In this document: one piece after another, positions 57,430-64,000 of the stretch
How the letters are laid out: each line of letters starts with the position of its first letter
How positions within the stretch are numbered: the first letter of the stretch is position 1
From: Stictocephala bisonia
Lineage: Eukaryota; Arthropoda; Insecta; Hemiptera; Membracidae
Assembly: GCA_035578905.1 (NCBI GenBank)
Contig: JAQJVL010000542.1
Span: forward strand, 62,001 to 126,000
Length of the DNA: 64,000 nt
Direction: 5' to 3'
Translations under genes and position numbers: made by a program
The notes under the pieces: generated by a model
The model's input: only the letters and a program-made list of their open reading frames with translations
What the model was told of the DNA's origin: nothing
The model's database searches: none

Positions 57430-58020
57430 TAGCTTAAAGTGATTGATCACGTTGTGACAAGTTATTACGTGTCTTGATTGTAAGATTTCTAAATTAATGC
57501 CAAGATTCCATTCATTAGTGGGGAAAAAGCCTTTAAATCCAAGATGAAGGTATTGCCATCTATAATCAAGAAGAGTGATGATTGGAAAGTTCTCACAGAT
57601 TTTCGGAACCTCCACAACGAATTCCCACCAGAAGTATCAGTAACTTCATTGTGTCCTGATTTGACAGCAGTGTCGACTGGACTAAAATTGGTTTTGATGG
57701 TTGAATTGACTTTACCTTGGGACACCAATATCCCATCCCAGCATGAGTACAAGTTGAATAAATATGATTCTCTATGCTCATCAGCAAGGCAAACGGCTAC
57801 AATTGTAATTTTTTGTCCAGTAGAAGTTGGAGCACGTGGCCTTCCAGCGATGTCTTTGCATATGTTCCTTAAAGATCTTGGAATGGGAAAAAATTCTCTA
57901 AATGACTTCTTAAAGCGTGTCTCCAGGACTGCTCTGGAGAGCTCTTACAGATTGTGGCTGAGGCGGTCAGAATCCTGGTCACCTGATGGGGGGAGCGTTG
58001 GGCCCATAAAAGCGTTTTAA
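57430..58020 (+). pseudogene. Retroelement-type restriction-like (PD-(D/E)XK) nuclease domain fragment
   Basis: The frame 57544-58020 reads SIIKKSDDWKVLTDFR, then FPPEVSVTSLCPDLTAVS, VLMVELTLPWDTN, KYDSLCS, CPVEVGARGLPAMSL and LESSYRLWLRR. CPD followed by VELT.PW and VEVG.RG is the layout of a PD-(D/E)XK nuclease found at the C-terminus of many animal retroelement proteins. The Asp of PD and the Glu of VEL are kept. The upstream reverse transcriptase is missing here; the element class is inferred from family memory. One continuous open frame of 158 codons suggests moderate age. Confidence 0.5.
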
Positions 58021-58548
58021 ATCCCCTAGCCATGGTTGCAAGTCCTGGGCCAGGTGAAATGGATAAGTGATACAGCAAAACTAGCGTGAAAACATCATGT
58101 AAGATCCCAAACAATCCTGGTTCTCTAAAACCACGATGGGCCTCTGTTAAGAGTGATCCCATTGTATGTAAGTTCTGCTATTTATATTAGAGAGATATAC
58201 TGTATTACATAATAATATATTATATATCTCTCATTATATAATTCATATAATATTTCATATACTAGCCTTAAATCTTTCAAATCTTAAATCGAAAGGAAAA
58301 TATTCAATGTGATATCTAAAATAAAAATTAAAATAATTAAGAATATTGTACAATCATTCTTGTAAGAACATTGTACGATATATATTGAGTATAATAAAAT
58401 AAGGTAATATCAAATTGATACAGCTCAAGTTTGCAGTTTAATGTTTACAATTCATATTTGGAACAATTGTAAGAATTGAGCCATAAGTCTGAATGTTGGG
58501 TAGATTGAGTACACAATTTACATGGGAGTAAAATAAAAGGAATGGGAA
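58021..58548. other. AT-rich, with short hairpins
   Basis: An AGAGATATA ... TATATCTCT inverted pair lies at about 58190-58242. No gene seen. Confidence 0.4.
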
Positions 58549-58550
58549 TA

Positions 58551-59642
58551 CAGTAGAACGTCGATAATTCGGACGTCAAAAATCCGGACCGTCAATAATC
58601 CGGATTTGTATCTACGTATTACTGCACACCGATTGTGTTTCAAATGTAAATTAATTTTTAAACGGAAATGGATTTTGACATCTTTTACTTTAAATAACTA
58701 AAAAAATGATTATAAAGAGGAAGAAGGAGATATTGATGGTGCTGTGAATGAAATAAGAGAAATATGCAGCACTCTTCCGGGATTTGAACAATGCGACAAA
58801 GATGACGCCATGGAGTCGTTGGCTGTTGATAGCAACGATCCTGGCTACCAGATTTTGACCGAACAAGAAATAGCTGACATGTTAAATGAAGGTATGTAGC
58901 ATTACTTAAACATACATTACATCCAACGTATTTTTACCTTTGTATTTTAGTCAAACGCCTGAGCTTATTCTAGTTTCATACTGACGTAATTGTTAATTTT
59001 CTTTTATAAAATGTTACAGTACACTGTACTGTACAGTACCTATGTTTTTTTGCCAACATTCTGATTGATAACCTTTTGTACGTAACATAGTGTGTAAAGG
59101 CAGGAAAAGAAAGCATTTATTTTTGGTTGTTTATTTAAGCAATTTCTTTCAGAAGAAACAGAAACAATGGAATCTGACAGTGACGACCCAGAACATGAGA
59201 CAGAAGAAACAGGGCCAACTCATTCTGAAGCGTTTGTAGCAGCGGAGACACCGATGTCATGGCTAGAGAAACAAAACGAGAGCTCACCCAATCAGCTGAT
59301 TCTTTTAAAACGAATTAAGGACATAGCTACGAAAAAACGAACCACTACAGCAGTTCAAAAACCTATTACACATTTTTTTAAAAGCTAAAATAGTGTTTGA
59401 TGTTTTTACTGTACACATGTTGCTACTAACAAATTACAATACAGTGTTTGAACATAAAATATGTTTTTGATTAATTTCACCTCTAAACCCTTTATTGTAT
59501 AAGAGGAAATATAAAATTTTAAAATGTTTGTGTACTTTAATCGTGTATACTGGCCTTTTTAAGGTAATTTCGATAATCAGGATAGTTTGATAATCCGGAT
59601 GGGGTCCGGTCCCAATTAATCCGGATTATTGACGTTCTACTG
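58551..59642 (+). mobile_element. Internally deleted Tigger-like element with TA target sites
   Basis: The left tip CAGTAGAACGTCGATAATTC and the right tip, read inward, CAGTAGAACGTCAATAATCC are flanked by TA (58549-58550, 59643-59644). Only the C-terminal end of the transposase remains, in two exon-like pieces. It belongs to a different family from the 31231 element. Confidence 0.9.
58719..59388 (+). pseudogene. Tigger transposase C-terminus with an apparent intron
   Basis: Piece 1 (58719-58891) reads IREICSTLPGFEQCDKDDAM and YQILTEQEIADMLNE, then meets a donor-like GTATGT. Piece 2 starts after TTTCTTTCAG at 59152 and includes ESDSDDPEHETEETG and KPITHFFKS, ending at 59388. LPGFE.CD..D and an acidic stretch before a short basic tail are characteristic of the region after the DDE domain in Tigger/jerky-like transposases. 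The DNA-binding and catalytic domains are deleted. Confidence 0.65.
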
Positions 59643-59644
59643 TA

Positions 59645-60133
59645 TACAATAATTGTCTGTTATCTCAATAATGTATTTGAGGGTGACAAATTAAAATAAC
59701 ATATTGTATCCCATCACAGAACAATAAATCTGGACCATTGGGTGTCAAAGTTTGCCTAAAAAGTAAATCAGCTAAATAATATATTTAGGGACCTGAAATT
59801 GATTCCAGAGGGTTATACCCACATTAATAATTAGGCCCTGTGACAAGGAGATCGACTTCCAACTGAAAGACAGGCTACTTTCTTCATGGCTAAAATAATA
59901 ATAATTTTGTCCATAGATAAATTAACATTTAGTAAAGTCATCCTTCATTAAATAGTACACACCAAAAAGACATCATTGTTTGATTTAAACATTTTCCAAA
60001 TTTCATTTAACGTTTTATTACTCAAATGCTCAATCTGCTTAGTTCCATTAAAATTTAATAATTTTTCTCTGATTATACTAGTATTATAAGTGTGTACTAA
60101 TAGGCATATTGATTTACTTGCACATTGTTAACA

Positions 60134-60167
<34 letters not shown>

Positions 60168-60349
60168 AAATTAATATAACTAATTTAGTCTAAAAAATAA
60201 TACTTTGTCTGTAAGATAATAAGATAATTGTATATATGTTATATATTATGTAACTTTAACATTTGATTCATTGTATTTACATTTTAACTGTAACCAAGAG
60301 GGAGAGATTCTTACATTCTTACATATGAGATGCCGACACAACGTTGTTG
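59645..60349. other. AT-rich DNA with (AT)n microsatellite at 60136-60164
   Basis: No gene or exon was supported. The AT dinucleotide run is about 29 bp. Confidence 0.55.
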
Positions 60350-60800
60350 GTATTTTAAGGCTGTTTTGTTGGTATATGAGTGTAGGATGAGTGTGGATGA
60401 GTGTAGTCTGATTACTAACTGAGTTAAACTGTTCCTCAGTTAGGGCAATTTATTAATAGCCCAACAGCCAGGGCAACTAAGGGACCTACAGCTTTACGTG
60501 GAATCCGAATCACGTAGTGCTGGTCTGATTTTCAGCTAATTGACAAGCCCGATACTCAGTTATCTCCCCCCACACAAGATCCGCACAATGATTACCACCT
60601 AACCCGGACACCCCAGACTTCTCTAGTAGTGTCCACGTCGATAGCAACCATCAAGCGGACACCATGTCGGTATGAAGAGGACCGAGCATCCAACCTGTTG
60701 CCTACAATCTCCCAAACACTTTGTCCCCATGTAGCTGGGTTACAGCACTGCGCCGAGAGGAAGTTATCTAGCCTATGCTGTATTTGTACAATAAATCTTC
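60350..60800. repeat. Dispersed repeat R, copy 2 (best copy)
   Basis: It is collinear with 34430-34760 over about 330 bp, then extends 70 bp. The left end GTAGGATGAGTGTGGATGAG also matches the left end of the 50360 copy and the tail of the tRNA-SINE at 14940-14990. It may be a longer, SINE-related element. Confidence 0.7.
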
Positions 60801-61162
60801 CCAACGAATAACATAAACATTTTTGGATGATTTTTGATATGAACATCTGTATATATGGTTTGATATTATTGTGTTGATTGATTCCTTAGAAATATTATGT
60901 AAATAAAGTATAATGTTTTTGTGTGTTCAATGTTTTGTAATACCGGTACATATTAACTGAGAACTATTTAATCTTTTTGCCCACTTAGAAATATGTTGAG
61001 AAAACGTCAACAACTTTTAGAAGAAGGGGAGCAGCATTGGAACTATTTTAAACTGAAAAAGAGTTGAGAGATAAATGTATTACCTATTCCGATATTTTTA
61101 CAACCAGAGAAGAAAAATGTTGTAAAGTTCTTCTTCCTTCAAAATCAAAATCTTGAATGAAC

Positions 61163-61276
61163 ATTCTTAGGGTCTCTGGTTAACACACAGGCCTATCTTT
61201 ATTCTTAGGGTCTCTGGTTAACACACAGGCCTATCTTTATTCTTAGGGTCTCTGGTTAACACACAGGCCTATCTTT
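61163..61276. repeat. 38-bp minisatellite, 3 identical units
   Basis: ATTCTTAGGGTCTCTGGTTA begins at 61163, 61201 and 61239. Units are identical by eye, so the expansion is recent. Confidence 0.95.
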
Positions 61277-61785
61277 ATTTTGAAATTCTATCAGAGCACC
61301 ACCCCAAGGGCTCTAGGATCGATGCAATCCCTATGGCAATACCAACTTGATAATTGTTTATAATAGTTTAATTAATCAGCTGTTGGGATAAACAAACAGC
61401 TTACATTGTTCTGAAACACGGTAAATAGAAAAGATGGTAGGTATTTGATGATCAGCCCATGTAACAAGGCTGTGCTGTAGACTGTCACGTCACATGGGTG
61501 AAATCAACCGATTTGTTTATTCTATTAAATACTATTAACTAAATCTACCAATTACATAGAAGCAATTAGATTATACTAATCAAAATAATACTATTTTTGG
61601 ATAATTATTTTTTATTTATATTTTAATGCGTTATTGGTATTAATCAGTTTTAATCTTTAGTGTATCACAGTAAACACAACTGCTGTAAATAATTGCTTCC
61701 TCAAATGTCCCAACCAGTCTTAAACAATAATTACTATACAAATACAACATGCATAATTCAAACAGAATATGACACAAATACTTAC

Positions 61786-61863
61786 ATTACTTGGTGACTT
61801 TTGGTTTCCTTTTTGCTGATGTTCTGGGCAAAAATAGGGATCAAACTCTTCATAAATTTCTTT
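61786..61863 (-). CDS. Microexon B1 (78 nt) of the phase-2 microexon gene
   Basis: Minus-strand acceptor CATATTTTCTTTTAG, donor GTAAGTATTTG. The phase-2 frame begins KKFMKSLIPIFAQNIS, continues KKETKSHQV and is fully open. It is 6 nt longer than B2. The first two thirds are nearly unchanged between copies and the last third is diverged. In transcript order it follows A1 after a 567-bp intron. No known domain is recognised. Confidence 0.6.
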
Positions 61864-62430
61864 CTAAAAGAAAATATGTTTTTGAATAAGTTTTGGGAAA
61901 TCCAAGTCAAAATAATGACATTACATTATTTAATAGTTATCAAGTTTGCAAGATATATAAGGAGGAGTTAAATATAAAATTGATTTTTTTAAATTGTAGG
62001 TTATGCCTAAACAGCTAGTTTGAAAGAAATGCTGTAAAAATTGTAACACATCAGTGTTATATTAATGGGAAAAATAATATTTCTTATTTCTAGTACAGTA
62101 TACTCTCAGTAGTCCAGATCGGACTCTTCATAAATTGCTGTTGGCTAAAATAAAATAATTTTTATCGAAATCCAAGTTAGAATAGCAATTGTAAATTATT
62201 TAATAGTTACCAAGTCTGAAGGTATTTCAAAATGTGTCAAATATACTAATGTTTGTTTTATTATAGGTTATGCCTTGACTGATAGTTTAAAAGTACCAAA
62301 ATAAAAATTGTAATACATTGAAGTAATTTAATGGGCAAAATAAAATTTCTTAATTTTTACTCGATACTGGTTCGTTGGTTTATACTACATTTTTTAATAC
62401 ATATTTGTTCTGAAATAATAAATTACTCAC

Positions 62431-62493
62431 AGGTGGGCTACGAGAAGTTTGATAAGGTGCGCTTCTTCCAACTGGTGACAAATGACCTTGTGG
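62431..62493 (-). CDS. Microexon A1 (63 nt) of the phase-2 microexon gene
   Basis: Minus-strand acceptor TTTGTTAACTTTTCAG, donor GTGAGT. The phase-2 frame reads as A2 but with Ala for Gly in the LEEGHL segment, from one base difference in 63. It is the most upstream exon found on the minus strand. A signal peptide or start codon would be expected at higher coordinates, but none could be supported before the window edge. Confidence 0.6.
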
Positions 62494-62900
62494 CTGAAAA
62501 GTTAACAAAGAAATTAATATATTTACAAAATACTTCAAATTAAAGAGAGGTAATTCTTTTTAGAGATGAGTAGAAATTACAAACAGAGGATGCCAAGGCA
62601 TGGATCGCCTTTAAAGAATGCCACAGCAATTGAAAACTAGCAATGCATGCGTGCTTCACTCTCCATATAATATTGCAGTAAAACAGTGTGCTTTAATGGG
62701 ATGTTTAATTACTTTAATGTTTCTGATAACTTCTACTAGTTATCAAAATTAAATTCAATTATTTATACATAGTCAGGTGATGAGTTATAACTGAGTTAAA
62801 AGTCATATGGAAGCATTTTTGTTTACTTAGTCAGCTGATTAGTTATATAAATAATAGCAACACTTTGACATATGCACCTGTAGCAGGTACTAAGTGAACA

Positions 62901-63334
62901 ATTAATTAGTCTGAGCATAAGGCCAGTGACAAGCTGGACATAGGCCAGGAGTGAAGAAGGAGCTCTATTATGAAAACACCCCTGCACGCTGTGTGCCTAC
63001 CCCGACGCTCGATACACCTCGGCCTTCAGCCTCTGCATGTAACTATTCAATGCAAAAAAATAGTAGATTAACTATATAACGTAAAGTCGCAATACTAAAT
63101 TTAGTTGGTATTTCACTCACACTAATTGCTTTGCCATCTATTTAGCCAATTTCAAGCGGTTTCATTTATTTTTGTTTAACAGCTAAAGATTAAACTGATA
63201 GTAAAATATTAAAAATGCATCAATAGTATAATGTCAAACATTCAAAATAGACATGTTTATTTATTTACAAACAGCTGTTATTAATTTAATAAAATCAACC
63301 CAATGTTATCCTTATTGAGCAATGTTTTAGACAT
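62901..63334. other. No gene seen
   Basis: AT-rich with one GC-rich patch near 62930-63040. No exon was supported. Confidence 0.4.
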
Positions 63335-63504
63335 GGTTTCTATCCTTTAGGAGTACTTTATCAAGATGAAAATACTTTAGTTGTCCTATTTAAGACCTAA
63401 AGAAACAGTGCACAATATTTCAGCTCTCTACCTACATGGGAAGTTGGAGAATTCGTGATGAGTGAGTGAGAGTCAGTGAGGGCTTTGCCTTTTATAGGTA
63501 TAGA
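63335..63504 (-). mobile_element. Helitron 5' terminus
   Basis: On the minus strand it begins TC after A at 63504 (TCTATACCTATAAAAGGCAA), followed by AGCCCTCACTGACTCTCACT and CATCACGAATTC. This is the same subterminal design as at 26640-26711. The rest of this copy toward lower coordinates is undefined. It has inserted into the LINE that continues at 63505. Confidence 0.6.
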
Positions 63505-64000
63505 TTACTCAAAAAATGTTTTTAGTTCATTTAATTTAACTTCCATCACATCTGATATAACTAGGCCTAAAATTTATATCAGTAATAGCAATGGTAGTTG
63601 CCTTGATAGTATTTTTATTAATAAGCAAAACTGTATTGAGAGCTTAGTTTCTGATCATTGGGCAGTTCTGTTAAAGTCTCTGGTTGATGGGCATAAACTT
63701 TGCGTTCAAATTCAAATAGACACAAAGTTAGAATAATGAACAAGGAACATTTTTCTACTTTTGTTCAAGAGCTATCACAGATTAATTGGACTCTTATGTA
63801 CAAATCTATTGATAATCTGGAAAAGTTAACTTTTATGTCTCAGTTAATAGTTTTGAGTGATAGAGCTTTTCCTTTCAAACAGGTAACAGAGAAACTAACC
63901 AAACCCAAACCAACTAGAGTTAGAAGTAAGTAGATTGACATACTCAAGGCTAAGTGTGAATATTTCTTGATTAAGTGTTACATGATGTTAAAACTTGCCC
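63505..64000 (+). pseudogene. LINE endonuclease and ORF2 start region, runs off the window
   Basis: The frame reads NVFSSFNLTSITSDITRPKI, SNGSCLDSIFIN and ESLVSDHWAVLLKS, the second half of an apurinic-like LINE endonuclease with SCLD and SDH motifs. A frame change near 63720 leads into NRHKVRIMNKEHFSTF and INWTLMY, the linker before the RT. The RT would lie beyond 64000. It resembles the 1280 LINE in layout. Confidence 0.75.

Larger units (their letters stand above)
61560..62900. repeat. Duplicated gene block B-A, uninterrupted copy 1
   Basis: A continuous 1.3-kb block holding exons B1 and A1. Its duplicate is 12060-12741 plus 18566-19300, split by the 5.8-kb composite insertion. The uninterrupted copy shows the pre-insertion structure. 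Confidence 0.8.

Noticed and set aside
57489..58162. Minus-strand open frames
   Set aside because: They are shadows of the plus-strand nuclease domain, which has clear motifs.
12306..62493. Phase-0 reading of microexons A, B and C
   Set aside because: All are open in phase 0, including C2, but substitutions between copies avoid codon position 3 in that frame and favour it in the phase-2 frame. Phase 0 is kept only as an alternative.

Overview
The window looks like intron-rich, repeat-dominated chromosomal DNA of an arthropod, most likely an insect. It is AT-rich, has spliceosomal exon signals, and is packed with old copies of many eukaryotic transposon classes. There is no bacterial or viral operon structure and no rRNA, CRISPR array or intact tRNA gene. 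A hemipteran host is plausible, mainly because of the microexon gene described next, but the species cannot be named from sequence alone.

The most interesting layer is not a transposon. On the minus strand, small exons of 45-87 nt with canonical splice signals lie scattered across nearly the whole window. In transcription order they are A1 (62431-62493), B1 (61786-61863), C1 (51193-51246), a different candidate D (43335-43421), A2 (18783-18845), B2 (12306-12377), C2 (8401-8454) and C3 (5649-5693). All lengths are multiples of three, and paralogues differ by multiples of three. Substitutions between paralogues concentrate in one codon position, which fixes a reading frame for A, B and C with phase-2 introns at both ends. 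A and C exons share nearly the same intronic flanks although their peptides are unrelated. This looks like a fast-evolving microexon gene built by duplication of an A-B-C cassette and inflated to more than 57 kb by transposons. Its architecture recalls the phase-2 microexon effector genes (bicycle type) reported from sap-feeding insects; that link is inference.

Layout of the rest. 1-1279: decayed repeats. 1280-4060: LINE (CR1/L2/Daphne-like). 4095-5460: endonuclease scrap and a Polinton/adintovirus-like relic. 5470-9300: LINE 3' fragments interleaved with exons C3 and C2, split by a Penelope-like element (PLE) between GA and CT microsatellites. 12742-18565: composite insertion (Helitron 5' part, tRNA-SINE, LINE tail, PLE nuclease fragments, inverted repeat). 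19417-26711: PLE tails with hammerhead-like motifs, then a large Helitron whose helicase end is duplicated as a long inverted repeat. 27060-31030: LINE with RNase H. 31231-33654: Tigger/pogo transposon. 35274-42459: nested region with a pogo-type shell, a piggyBac-like MITE, and a LINE whose RT fragment has expanded into a 25-unit minisatellite. 45037-46540: LINE. 46959-50256: hAT element with a perfect 8-bp target duplication. 51285-55622: Ty3/gypsy element with LTRs and a 5-bp target duplication. 56040-58020: LINE tail and restriction-like nuclease fragment. 58551-59642: deleted Tigger relative with an apparent intron. 60350-61276: dispersed and tandem repeats. 63335-64000: Helitron terminus inserted in a LINE that runs off the window.

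Every transposon protein seen carries frameshifts, stops or lost catalytic residues, so none appears active. The only sequence that looks constrained as host coding DNA is the microexon series.
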